Virus record (IMG/VR): IMGVR_UViG_3300029309_000253
Location: 1-28,675 of that record
Length of the DNA stretch: 28,675 bases
From: a virus
Direction: 5' to 3' (one strand)
The position numbers were made by a program, and so were the translations under genes. Position 1 is the first letter of the stretch. The number at the start of each line of letters is the position of its first letter. Below the pieces are notes generated by a model that worked only from the letters and a program-made list of their open reading frames with translations, searched no databases and had not been told where the DNA came from. Positions 1 to 5,864 of the stretch are shown here, piece after piece.

Positions 1-78
1 TAAATCGTATTCATAGCAAAATGTTCTTGCCGCTAGGTACTGCCTTTCCCTGTCCTTATCGCTTTCAAACTTAGGCAT
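1..78 (-). CDS. Partial hypothetical protein, N-terminus only
   Basis: Only the first 26 codons are inside the window; the gene runs off the left edge. The start ATG (76-78) overlaps the stop of the DnaA-like gene by 8 nt, which supports it as the next gene in the early operon. The visible peptide begins MPKFESDKDRERQYLAAR and is charged and helical. It is too short to assign; a replication or recombination enzyme would fit the neighbourhood, but that is only inference. Confidence 0.6.
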   Translation of the reverse strand, partial: MPKFESDKDRERQYLAARTFCYEYDL

Positions 79-487
79 TTGCAACCTCTTCCATTTCCTT
101 CTCCATCTGCTCCATCCTCCTTTTTATTTGTAGCTGCTGTTTTTGAAGTTCATCAAACTCCATCTCCCAACGCTTTAAGACAACATCTGAGTTTCCTAAA
201 AACATCTCTACAACTCTTTGATAATCATCTAAATACTCCTTGTAAAAATTAGGCATATCTAATGCGTTGTTGTGTTGTTTCTGATAGTGATAAAAGCTAC
301 TTCTATCTCTATCCATATAGTTTGACATTTTACCAATAGGTATGTCTAACTCATTCATCAAAACATTAGCGTACAAAATTCTAGCTCTAACATACTCTGC
401 TTCTCTAGTTTTTTTATCTACCGCATTTTTAGGTACATTTAACTGAACACCTATTATTGTTTTTAGTTTTAGCAATTCTTTATCCAT
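71..487 (-). CDS. Orphan DnaA domain IV-like DNA-binding protein
   Basis: This 138-aa protein has a segment (about residues 25-72) that reads like the DNA-binding domain IV of the replication initiator DnaA: a TREAEYVRARILYANVL helix, a short turn with IGKMSNYM, then DRDRSSFYHY at 59-68, matching the RDHSTV signature region of DnaA. No AAA+ ATPase domain is present. Residues 105-138 are Glu/Lys/Gln-rich and should form a coiled coil. It could bind DnaA boxes in the phage origin or compete with host DnaA; the role is inferred. It follows the SSB-like gene in the early operon, and its stop overlaps the start of the next gene. Confidence 0.65.
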   Translation of the reverse strand: MDKELLKLKTIIGVQLNVPKNAVDKKTREAEYVRARILYANVLMNELDIPIGKMSNYMDRDRSSFYHYQKQHNNALDMPNFYKEYLDDYQRVVEMFLGNSDVVLKRWEMEFDELQKQQLQIKRRMEQMEKEMEEVANA

Positions 488-534
488 AGTATTTTATTAT
501 TTCACAATTAAATCTTTCTATTAGCAGCCTAACA

Positions 535-852
535 TTAAAAGGGTAGGTCTTCATCCTCAATATTTGCTGCAACAGGCTTGTTTTCTGAACTTGAAACGCC
601 TGTGTTAATCTTCCAAGCAACAATATTGTTATAGTAGTTTCCTTCCCAAAGCCTACCGTTAATGTTTATGGAGCAAGTAATGCTATCACCAACATTTATG
701 CTGTCTAGCTTTGTAATATTGTCCTTATGAGCCTCTACCTTAATCGCTTGAGGATAGTCTCCTCCTGTGTTAATTACAAACTCTCTTTTCTTAAATCCGC
801 TTGCAAATTCTTTTGTCTCGTACTTTGCTTCTAGTGTTCCTGATAATTCCAT
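535..852 (-). CDS. SSB-like protein, DUF3127 type
   Basis: 105 aa. The body (about 1-85) resembles the DUF3127 family, an OB-fold-like family seen in Bacteroidota and their phages. It opens MELSGTLEAKYETKEFASGFKKREF and continues with alternating beta strands to NNIVAWKI. The C-terminus is acidic and ends EDEDLPF, the same kind of tip (acidic, then hydrophobic-Pro-Phe) that bacterial SSB uses to recruit replication and repair partners. It probably coats single-stranded DNA during phage replication. Its neighbours, a DnaA-like protein and small DNA-binding proteins, agree. Family recognition is by eye; the acidic tip is direct sequence evidence. Confidence 0.7.
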   Translation of the reverse strand: MELSGTLEAKYETKEFASGFKKREFVINTGGDYPQAIKVEAHKDNITKLDSINVGDSITCSININGRLWEGNYYNNIVAWKINTGVSSSENKPVAANIEDEDLPF

Positions 853-860
853 TTTAATAA

Positions 861-1100
861 TTATTTATTGTTAATATCACTTCTGTTTGCCATCTTGAAA
901 AGCTCGTCTGTGCTTACATATTTACCTACGCTTTCATCGTCAGTTAGGCAATATATCTGCTTTACTCTTAACAAACTAGGGTTTGCTAAATACTTATCAA
1001 TAGTGCTTCCTTTAGTTCCTGTAATCTCACCAAATCTTTTTTTGGTTACTCCCAATGTTCTCATTAGGGTTTCAAATTCATTTCTTGCTTTCTTTGCCAT
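861..1100 (-). CDS. Small helix-turn-helix protein
   Basis: 79 aa. Residues about 13-45 read as a helix-turn-helix (LGVTKKRFGEITGTKGSTID, then KYLANPSLLRVKQIY), with a basic start MAKKARNEF. It shares the spaced pattern R...G....DxYxAxP with the product of the gene just upstream, so the two look like tandem paralogs. It lies in the early operon 8 nt upstream of the SSB-like gene. It is probably a transcription or replication regulator; no specific family is recognised. Confidence 0.55.
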   Translation of the reverse strand: MAKKARNEFETLMRTLGVTKKRFGEITGTKGSTIDKYLANPSLLRVKQIYCLTDDESVGKYVSTDELFKMANRSDINNK

Positions 1101-1105
1101 CTTTT

Positions 1106-1333
1106 TTATTTTACGATTTCTAATTTAATTTCAAACTCTTTTTCGTATAGCTCTTGGATTTTACTGTTAGGTAAAGCCATATATGTATCAACAAAAGTTT
1201 TGTTTATACCCATACTGTCTTGAACTCTTTTACTATTAGGGTTTAATCCTTGCTCTTTAATCTTTTTAAGCTGCGCTCTAGTTATTGCAACTATTGCTCC
1301 TGTCTTTGTAAGTGCGTGTTTTTTTATTGCCAT
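1106..1333 (-). CDS. Small HTH-like protein, paralog of its downstream neighbour
   Basis: 75 aa if it starts at the ATG ending at 1333 (MAIKKHALTKTG), which leaves 5 nt after the previous stop. An in-frame ATG at 1363 would add 10 residues and overlap the previous gene by 25 nt. I prefer the shorter form because its basic start resembles the neighbour's MAKKARNEF. The C-terminal half (SKRVQDSMGINKTFVDTYMA, then LPNSKIQELY) aligns with the HTH region of the next gene, keeping R, G, D, Y, A and P in register. Function unknown; DNA binding is inferred. Confidence 0.5.
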   Translation of the reverse strand: MAIKKHALTKTGAIVAITRAQLKKIKEQGLNPNSKRVQDSMGINKTFVDTYMALPNSKIQELYEKEFEIKLEIVK

Positions 1334-1338
1334 ATCTG

Positions 1339-1635
1339 TTAACTTTGTAATATATAATCCCATTCAGAAGCATACCTATATTCATAGGAATTGTGGTCTA
1401 TGTATTTAGCTATCATATCATCTTTAGCTCTTTGTCTAGCACAAGAAATATATTTATTTTCTCCTAAAATTAAATTTAGTTGCTCTCTATTTTCCTCTAT
1501 AGTATTTGATATTTTCATACCACGAAAGTTAGTACGGTCATTCTTTTTAAGCATATTAAGTATATTTAATAGGTGTTTATCACCTAAATATTCTACTGCT
1601 ATCTTTTGACCTGTTTTTGTTGTCCAATAATTCAT
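1339..1635 (-). CDS. Hypothetical phage protein
   Basis: 98 aa. The N-terminus (WTTKTGQKIAVEYLGDKHLLNILNML) follows a pattern common in small phage proteins: a Trp-Thr-x-x-Gly-Gln-x-I strand, then a helix with a D-x-H-L-x-N-x-x-x-M core. The rest is charged and helical, with several Tyr near the end. No membrane segment or catalytic motif is visible. It sits 6 nt after the previous gene in the early operon, so a role in replication or takeover is plausible but unproven. Confidence 0.5.
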   Translation of the reverse strand: MNYWTTKTGQKIAVEYLGDKHLLNILNMLKKNDRTNFRGMKISNTIEENREQLNLILGENKYISCARQRAKDDMIAKYIDHNSYEYRYASEWDYILQS

Positions 1636-1641
1636 ATCTTT

Positions 1642-1869
1642 TTATTTAAACATTCTTTTAAATTGTTCTCTAGGGTCTGTTGGTATCTCGTCTTGCTTCA
1701 TTTTAAATATAAGCTCTGATGCTTGTACCTCTGACATCTCTAGTAATCCTGTTTCTATTTCCCTTATCTTTTCTTGCGGATAGGGACACCTACTTAGCAA
1801 CCCCTCTATTATAGCAATCTGCGTTAAGCTAATTGGCTCATCACTAAGTAGGTCGTCTATCCAATTCAT
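1642..1869 (-). CDS. Hypothetical small helical protein
   Basis: 75 aa and almost fully helical. The stretch SLTQIAIIEGLLSRCPYP followed by an ...EIETGLLEMSEVQASELIF... segment resembles a short helical motif found in several phage and plasmid replication-linked proteins, in which a Q-I-x-x-I-E-x-L-L helix precedes an S-x-x-x-A-S-x-L-I helix. The C-terminus is basic (EQFKRMFK). The start codon overlaps the stop of the upstream gene by one base (TAATG), so it is probably translated by re-initiation. No function can be assigned. Confidence 0.5.
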   Translation of the reverse strand: MNWIDDLLSDEPISLTQIAIIEGLLSRCPYPQEKIREIETGLLEMSEVQASELIFKMKQDEIPTDPREQFKRMFK

Positions 1870-2282
1870 TATTCGTCAGATAACATTTCGTCTTGACCAA
1901 ACACCCCTTGCTCATAAAAACCTGTAAGCATCAATACTGCTCTTGACTTAGCCCTCTTCTCTGCCATAGCAACAGGAAACTTACCTGCAAGACCCATAGT
2001 GTTTTCTTTAGATGACTCTCCAAAAGACTCCACTCTAGCTTGACCAATATCTTTACCTTTAGTCATAAGTGCTACGCATCTTAAAACAACCCAATCTTTT
2101 TCCATTACAATAGGCTCATACTCTAGCTGTATGTTGCGGTTGCTAATAATCTTATCAATACCTGACCTTGTGATAATAACAAAACCACGCTTGTCTTTAT
2201 ACACATCCTCCTGAACAAGACCATTTGCCTTGAATAATCTTCCTAGTGCTTCTTTTCTAGTTTCTTTTTTAATCTCTGACAT
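1869..2282 (-). CDS. Possible recombination-associated phage protein
   Basis: 137 aa. Residues about 30-85 alternate beta strands (KRGFVIITRSGIDKI, then EPIVMEKDWVVLRCVALM). They are followed by a conserved-looking helix, FPVAMAEKRAKSRAVLMLTG, then FYEQGVFGQDEM. A helix of this A-E-K-R-A-x-x-R-A-x-L type followed by G-x-(Y/F)-x-x-G-(V/I)-(Y/F)-x-x-(D/E)-E occurs in several phage recombination (single-strand-annealing-like) and related proteins, and the SSB-like gene lies downstream in the same operon. I offer annealing or recombination as a weak inference only. The stop shares one base with the next start (TAATG). Confidence 0.5.
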   Translation of the reverse strand: MSEIKKETRKEALGRLFKANGLVQEDVYKDKRGFVIITRSGIDKIISNRNIQLEYEPIVMEKDWVVLRCVALMTKGKDIGQARVESFGESSKENTMGLAGKFPVAMAEKRAKSRAVLMLTGFYEQGVFGQDEMLSDE

Positions 2283-2287
2283 AATAA

Positions 2288-2488
2288 TTATTTTAATAAG
2301 GTTATTGCTAATGAAATATATCTTAGCTTATTTGAATAATACTCGTGTAATTCTGCGCACTTATTATCAAGCTCTGCGCTTTCATTAAGGTTAATTCTTT
2401 CAACCTCTTTGTTTCTGTGTAGCTCTGCTTTGATGTTGCAGCTTTCGACTTCTTTTCGGATAAGTTCCGACATTGATTCTTTGTTCAT
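2288..2488 (-). CDS. Hypothetical coiled-coil protein, first gene of the early operon
   Basis: 66 aa and rich in Glu, Lys, Leu and Asn, so one long amphipathic helix or coiled coil is likely. There is no membrane segment or known motif. It begins about 29 nt after the -7 box at 2517-2524, so it is the first gene transcribed from that promoter. First-position small genes in phage early operons are often host-takeover or regulatory proteins; nothing in the sequence says which. Confidence 0.45.
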   Translation of the reverse strand: MNKESMSELIRKEVESCNIKAELHRNKEVERINLNESAELDNKCAELHEYYSNKLRYISLAITLLK

Positions 2489-2516
2489 ACGATTGTTAAT
2501 AGGTTAATAACAGCCG

Positions 2517-2547
2517 CAAACATACTATAAATAAATTAAATACGCAA
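2517..2547 (-). promoter_or_regulatory. Bacteroidota-type promoter for the early operon
   Basis: Reading the minus strand, TTG (2545-2547) is followed after exactly 20 nt by TATGTTTG (2517-2524). This matches the Bacteroidota sigma-ABfr consensus TTG / TAnnTTTG with normal spacing. It lies in the 88-bp gap between the metallophosphoesterase gene and the first small early gene. Transcription would begin near 2510, leaving a leader of roughly 20 nt. It is the best promoter match I found in the window. Confidence 0.6.
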
Positions 2548-2576
2548 GTGTTTTTTTGTTTTTATTTAAAAAAACT

Positions 2577-3338
2577 TTATATATGAACTATTCTACTACC
2601 TAAGTCCATCGGTATAAATAGTGCTGTTTTTCCCTCGTCAAGAACGACTCCACAGCCTAGTGTAGGCTTTTTAGGGAAGTTTTTACCATAAGAAAATGCC
2701 ATAGCATCTACATCTATGCCGCATCCTACATTCATTCCAAAAATTAAATCATTGCGAGAAGCCATGTAGTTTACTCCTCCAAAAGAATGACAATGACCTA
2801 TAACTGTTGACTGTCTATTTGCGGTAGCTCTATTGACTGCTGCCCTAGCCCCACTACTTCCCGTACCATGCTCATATAAAACATTGTCTATTTCCCATTG
2901 AAGCTCCCACTTCCAACCCTTTGGGGCGTTCCATATCTCTTCATAAGACTTTAAAAATCTTTTAGGTATTCCTGCTGTGGTAGCTTGACGAAAAGGTAAA
3001 GCAGAGTGATTACCTACACACACCTTTACATCAGGGAATGTTGCATACCACTTTTCCATAGCTGCTTGAGCTTTCTCTGCCTCGCTCTCTGCATTAGGCA
3101 TCTCAGCCATCTTCTCATGATATGACAGAGCGGAATTATCTACTTCATCTCCAATATGCACTATATCTGATACGCCAAATCTATTAAAGACTTCATAGCA
3201 AAAATCCCTATAACTTGGGTGGCAGAAGGGTTCATGCGTGTCTCCAATTATCCCAACATTACTTGTGTTTCTGTGGTTTTCAACCATCTCAACCTCTTGT
3301 GGTGTGAGTCTCAGTCTTTTACCATAAATCTTTTTCAT
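2577..3338 (-). CDS. Calcineurin-like metallophosphoesterase
   Basis: 253 aa from the ATG at 3338 (MKKIYGKRLRLTPQEVE). All metal-binding motifs of the family are visible: GDTH at 32-35, GDEVD at 63-67, GNH at 109-111, a lone His at about 157 (YEHG) and GHCH at 181-184. These fit a two-metal phosphodiesterase or phosphatase. Phage members are usually thought to act on nucleic acid ends or nucleotides; the substrate is unknown here. The frame stays open to 3389, but that extension would run into the terminator hairpin at 3372-3406, so the shorter start is preferred. It sits between the late-operon terminator and the early promoter and may be expressed by read-through. Confidence 0.85.
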   Translation of the reverse strand: MKKIYGKRLRLTPQEVEMVENHRNTSNVGIIGDTHEPFCHPSYRDFCYEVFNRFGVSDIVHIGDEVDNSALSYHEKMAEMPNAESEAEKAQAAMEKWYATFPDVKVCVGNHSALPFRQATTAGIPKRFLKSYEEIWNAPKGWKWELQWEIDNVLYEHGTGSSGARAAVNRATANRQSTVIGHCHSFGGVNYMASRNDLIFGMNVGCGIDVDAMAFSYGKNFPKKPTLGCGVVLDEGKTALFIPMDLGSRIVHI

Positions 3339-3371
3339 AATCGTTCTGTATTGGATGGGGCAATTTATAAT

Positions 3372-3406
3372 AAAAAACGAGAAATCCAACAGAAATCTCG
3401 TTTTTT
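3372..3406 (-). terminator. Rho-independent terminator, probably bidirectional, end of late operon
   Basis: CGAGA (3378-3382) pairs with TCTCG (3396-3400), extended by A6 (3372-3377) against T6 (3401-3406). The loop is 13 nt. Because an A-run and a T-run flank the stem, the hairpin has a U-tract when read from either strand. On the minus strand it follows the holin gene and would end the late transcript just before the metallophosphoesterase gene. Confidence 0.7.
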
Positions 3407-3427
3407 TGTTAACCTATAAACAATGAT

Positions 3428-3441
3428 AACCCGAACGGGTT
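3428..3441. repeat. Short inverted repeat AACCCG-AA-CGGGTT
   Basis: A near-perfect 14-bp palindrome with 6-bp arms and a 2-bp centre, between the holin stop and the terminator. The spacer is too short for a good RNA hairpin, so a protein-binding site is as likely as a structure. The arms resemble the AGGGTT/AACCCT arms seen at 3930-3945 and 27548-27563. Confidence 0.4.
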
Positions 3442-3490
3442 TAATACTATGAAGCAGCAAATATATAATTTACAGTTAATCAAATGTCTA

Positions 3491-3880
3491 TTATCTTTTA
3501 ATCTTTTCAACAGACCTTCCCCCAAAGTATGCACCGAAGCAGGTAATGGCTAAAATTTGCCAAAGGTCAATCCAAGAGTCTGATATACTGATATTTACAT
3601 ATCCAAAATCAACTAATGTAAATACAGTAAGAACAACCATTAGGAACGCTAGTGTAAGAGGTCTAATAGATTTTGTCAACCAATTACCACTCATGTCAGC
3701 CTCCCAACGCTTAGTAACTTCCTTTTGAATATTGTAATCGTAATCTAGTATCTTCTTTTCTATTTCGCTTTTTATCAATTCCTTCTCCTCTGCTGAGGTG
3801 TGGATTTTATCAATAGCAGTTCCAACGCTTTCAACTAAATCTTTAGCACCACTACTAAATATTTTACCTAAAATACTCAT
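3491..3880 (-). CDS. Holin, 3TM family type
   Basis: 129 aa. The N-terminal half is charged and helical (MSILGKIFSSGAKDLVESVG, then a Lys/Glu-rich stretch). A conserved block follows, RWEADMSGNWLTKSIRPLTL, leading into a hydrophobic segment of about 20 residues, a short polar turn with DSWIDLW, and a second hydrophobic segment (ILAITCFGAYFGGRSVEK). The block and the GAYFGGRS..K ending are the hallmark of the GTA-type 3TM holin family. It would permeabilise the inner membrane at the end of infection. It is the last gene before the late terminator. Its leader carries a 12-bp tandem repeat and a hairpin that may time its translation. Confidence 0.75.
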   Translation of the reverse strand: MSILGKIFSSGAKDLVESVGTAIDKIHTSAEEKELIKSEIEKKILDYDYNIQKEVTKRWEADMSGNWLTKSIRPLTLAFLMVVLTVFTLVDFGYVNISISDSWIDLWQILAITCFGAYFGGRSVEKIKR

Positions 3881-3883
3881 ATC

Positions 3884-3919
3884 CTTATCTTTTACTTTAT
3901 CTTTTACTTTATCTTTAGC
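3884..3919. repeat. Three tandem 12-bp repeats in the holin leader
   Basis: Plus-strand units: 3884-3895, 3896-3907 (TTTATCTTTTAC) and 3908-3919; the outer copies differ from the middle one at one or two bases. On the minus strand the holin mRNA leader therefore carries repeated GATAAAG-type sequence right up to the start codon. The frame is open through the repeats (K-D-K-V type) but has no start codon before a stop, so they are treated as untranslated leader. Confidence 0.7.
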
Positions 3920-3929
3920 TTTATTATAT

Positions 3930-3945
3930 AGGGTTCATAAACCCT
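3930..3945. repeat. Hairpin AGGGTT-CATA-AACCCT upstream of holin
   Basis: A perfect 6-bp stem with a 4-nt loop, in the 75-nt gap between the DUF5675 gene and the holin gene, just upstream of the tandem repeats. It has no U-tract on the minus strand, so it is not a normal terminator. It may be an RNA structure affecting holin translation or mRNA processing. A similar hairpin lies upstream of the small terminase gene. Confidence 0.5.
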
Positions 3946-3955
3946 TTAGAAACCC

Positions 3956-4435
3956 TTAAATTTGTTTATCAAAGTCTTTATATTCAATAGTTACTTTATT
4001 GCCTAATTCTAGTTCTTTTGCAATAAGCGGGTAAATTCTTTTGTAAGCGTTTGTTGACTTACCTATAAATCCATCTTTGATAATAATATTGTTTTCTTGC
4101 GAGTCAGCAACGAGTAAACAGCCCGAACTATGCTCGTCAGTATTCCCGCAATGCAACAAAATATAATCAAAATTAGGCACATCCATAACTTGCAACATTC
4201 CTTTATGAATATTGGAAAAACGCTTGCTGTATTTATTATGAAATCCACCTTCTTTTCTAAATTGAATATCGTATATACCCGCAGGTATTCTAGTCTCTCC
4301 CTTTACCTTTAAAGCTCTTTGCTCATCTTCTAGTGTGTAGCATAGAAATTGAAGACCAAAGCTTTCAGTTTTTTGAAATAGCAGACCATTTGTTGAATCT
4401 TTTTGACTGCTAAATCTTAATACCAATAAATCCAT
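3956..4435 (-). CDS. DUF5675 family protein, candidate cell-wall lysis enzyme
   Basis: 159 aa. A beta-rich body (ETRIPAGIYDIQFRKEGGFH near 47-66) precedes the family core H95-C-G-N98 and S104-G105-C106 (LLHCGNTDEHSSGCLLVAD). The order His-x-Gly-Asn ... Ser-x-Gly-Cys resembles the catalytic H-G ... S-H-G-C layout of YkuD L,D-transpeptidases, although the family's activity is not settled to my knowledge. It lies between two membrane proteins of the lysis cassette (2 nt from one, just upstream of the 3TM holin), where an endolysin is expected, and no lysozyme or amidase is visible elsewhere. Family call is good; the lytic role is inferred. Confidence 0.65.
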   Translation of the reverse strand: MDLLVLRFSSQKDSTNGLLFQKTESFGLQFLCYTLEDEQRALKVKGETRIPAGIYDIQFRKEGGFHNKYSKRFSNIHKGMLQVMDVPNFDYILLHCGNTDEHSSGCLLVADSQENNIIIKDGFIGKSTNAYKRIYPLIAKELELGNKVTIEYKDFDKQI

Positions 4436-4436
4436 A

Positions 4437-4646
4437 TTAGCTATTCTTCTTAATAAACTCTAAGATAATATCTATCTTGCTTTTGATATGCTGCATATCT
4501 TTAGCGTTGTTCTCGTGATATTTTGAAAATTGCGATTTTACCTCGTAAATGCTGAAAATGAAAAATTTGTAAAGAGCGTAACAACTACCTAGTAACAAAA
4601 CTAATGTAATACCATAGGTTTCTACTAATTTTAATACTTCTTCCAT
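4437..4646 (-). CDS. Small membrane protein, BhlA/holin-like
   Basis: 69 aa. One hydrophobic segment at about 12-33 (YGITLVLLLGSCYALYKFFI) is followed by a charged helical tail with a C-terminal hydrophobic-Lys pattern (IKSKIDIILEFIKK). The layout, a short N-terminus, one membrane helix and an amphipathic cytoplasmic helix, is like BhlA/UviB-type holin-related proteins. It starts with a one-base TAATG overlap on the 31-codon gene upstream and ends 2 nt before the DUF5675 gene. It may be a second holin or an antiholin. Confidence 0.55.
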   Translation of the reverse strand: MEEVLKLVETYGITLVLLLGSCYALYKFFIFSIYEVKSQFSKYHENNAKDMQHIKSKIDIILEFIKKNS

Positions 4647-4741
4647 TACAGTTTACAGTATTTACATTTACCAAAACACACCTTCTTAAATGTTACATGG
4701 TATAATAATACACACGCTGCTGCTTTTATCTTATCTATCAT
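4646..4741 (-). CDS. 31-aa Cys-containing microprotein
   Basis: A 31-codon gene, MIDKIKAAACVLLYHVTFKK then VCFGKCKYCKL. The ATG (4739-4741) overlaps the end of the upstream gene by 11 nt, and the TAA stop shares one base with the next ATG (TAATG at 4646). It has a short apolar helix followed by C22-x3-C26-x2-C29, a possible metal or disulfide motif. It exactly fills the gap between two lysis-cassette genes, which supports it as real. Function unknown. Confidence 0.55.
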   Translation of the reverse strand: MIDKIKAAACVLLYHVTFKKVCFGKCKYCKL

Positions 4742-4958
4742 TGTTGCATTTTTTTATAGTTGCTAATTCTTTTTCTAATTCTACTATACGGTCTTCATTT
4801 TCGTTTAGTATTTTTATCTTTTTTTCTAATCTTTTTTCAAGGACTAATATATCTTCATCAAGTTGTGCAATTTGGCTATAAGCTATCCCCATAGTAAATA
4901 TAATACCTATTATCCAAATTATATTTCCTACCGATAAAGTTAAATCTTTTTGTATCAT
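4731..4958 (-). CDS. Small membrane protein with coiled coil
   Basis: 75 aa. One membrane segment at about 10-30 (VGNIIWIIGIIFTMGIAYSQ), then about 40 residues of heptad-like Glu/Lys/Leu/Ile (LEKRLEKKIKILNENEDRIV) that should form a coiled coil. A membrane anchor followed by a coiled coil is the layout of i-spanin-like or holin-accessory proteins, and the gene is in the lysis cassette. No lipobox partner was recognised, so a spanin call is only tentative. Its ATG overlaps the previous stop (ATGA). Confidence 0.5.
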   Translation of the reverse strand: MIQKDLTLSVGNIIWIIGIIFTMGIAYSQIAQLDEDILVLEKRLEKKIKILNENEDRIVELEKELATIKKCNNDR

Positions 4959-5080
4959 TTGCCCTGACCTCGATACTTCTTTTTATAACCCTTTTGACCC
5001 TTAGAAGAGTTTTTAGAGTGAACGCCTTTACGCTTTACTTTTGGTTTAGCTACAAAACTACTTATTGCTTTTCTTGCCAT
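4955..5080 (-). CDS. 41-aa very basic conserved-type small protein
   Basis: 41 codons from the ATG at 5078-5080 to a TGA at 4955-4957 that overlaps the next ATG (ATGA). The product, MARKAISSFVAKPKVKRKGV then HSKNSSKGQKGYKKKYRGQGK, contains 15 Lys/Arg. I recognise the pattern K-P-K-V-K-R-K-G-V-H-x-K ... Y-K-K-x-Y-R-G-Q-G-K from small unannotated genes in the same position in other Bacteroidota phages, from memory and not checked. It may bind nucleic acid. It overlaps the upstream gene by 23 nt. Confidence 0.65.
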   Translation of the reverse strand: MARKAISSFVAKPKVKRKGVHSKNSSKGQKGYKKKYRGQGK

Positions 5081-5231
5081 TTTTGTAGTCAATAAATCGC
5101 TGAGTAGTATATATAATAGAGATACACAACAATACTATCTGTAATATCTGCTCTACCTCTGTAAGTGATATAAATAGTGTTACACTATTCAATCCTAATA
5201 CATCTGAGTTTTGTGCTAATAACTGTTTCAT
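5058..5231 (-). CDS. Small single-helix membrane protein
   Basis: 57 aa from the ATG at 5229-5231 (MKQLLAQNSDVLGLNSVTLF). This start makes a one-base TAATG junction with the upstream gene; a longer ATG at 5273 would overlap that gene by 43 nt and is less likely. One hydrophobic segment follows (VEQILQIVLLCISIIYTTQR) and the tail is basic (YKNGKKSNK). The protein resembles short membrane proteins placed before lysis genes in Bacteroidota phages. It could be a holin accessory; the role is not established. Confidence 0.55.
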   Translation of the reverse strand: MKQLLAQNSDVLGLNSVTLFISLTEVEQILQIVLLCISIIYTTQRFIDYKNGKKSNK

Positions 5232-5863
5232 TAGTAATCGTAATCTAATATAATTTCTAAAGTTGAGTTCCAATAAATATTTTTAGAACCTGCTGTTTGT
5301 TTTCTTACTAGGCAGATAAGAACATCGTTTGCAGCAAATGTTAAAGTACCGCTTACGCTCATATCAACAATCTCTACAAAAGCACTTCCGCTAGCGTTAT
5401 TTGTGCAATGACAGGTTGTGCCTAGTTGAGTAAGGTCTGCATTAGTTCCTGTTGCGTCTGTAATGGAAAGCTTGTAAAGCTCTAAATCCCAATCAGCACT
5501 AGCAGTTCCACCATGCATTATCTTCCAAGACACTATTGAACCTGATGTTGGACAAACGAACTCAGAATACATGTGCGCCCATTTTCTTCCTGAGTTTATA
5601 GTTCCGTTAGTGGCATCTTGAGGGTCAACATTTTGATTGAAGTTGTGAAAGTCAGCAGAGAATTGCTTTGCATAGTAATCACCAACAGACCCGCTAGAGC
5701 TATGATAGCCACCTATCGTTATACATTTTATGCTAGTTCTGCTACTCCATGTTAAAGCACCGCTACTATTTTTTGACAAAACAGTATTGTTACTTGCTGT
5801 GCTAAATCCCTTTGGGTTATGCAGTTGCGATTCCTCTAAACTACTATGTTCGTTACTTGCCAT
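5231..5863 (-). CDS. Virion appendage or fibre-like protein
   Basis: 210 aa with low charge, rich in Ser, Thr, Gly and Asn, and predicted mostly beta. The N-terminus contains SSLEESQLHNPKGFSTASNN and TVLSKNSSGALTW, a pattern (S-Q-L-H-x-P-K-G-F ... N-T-V-L-S-K-N) that recurs in phage appendage proteins. The C-terminal part (residues about 90-210) looks like a jelly-roll or sandwich domain (YSEFVCPTSGSIVSWKIMHG and so on). It probably lies on the virion surface. The gene is placed after the head-neck genes and before lysis, separate from the other tail genes. Confidence 0.5.
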   Translation of the reverse strand: MASNEHSSLEESQLHNPKGFSTASNNTVLSKNSSGALTWSSRTSIKCITIGGYHSSSGSVGDYYAKQFSADFHNFNQNVDPQDATNGTINSGRKWAHMYSEFVCPTSGSIVSWKIMHGGTASADWDLELYKLSITDATGTNADLTQLGTTCHCTNNASGSAFVEIVDMSVSGTLTFAANDVLICLVRKQTAGSKNIYWNSTLEIILDYDY

Positions 5864-5864
5864 A

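Noticed and set aside
3881-3925. N-terminal extension of the holin through the K-D-K-V repeat frame
   Set aside because: The frame is open but has no start codon before an upstream TGA; the ATG at 3880 matches the family start.
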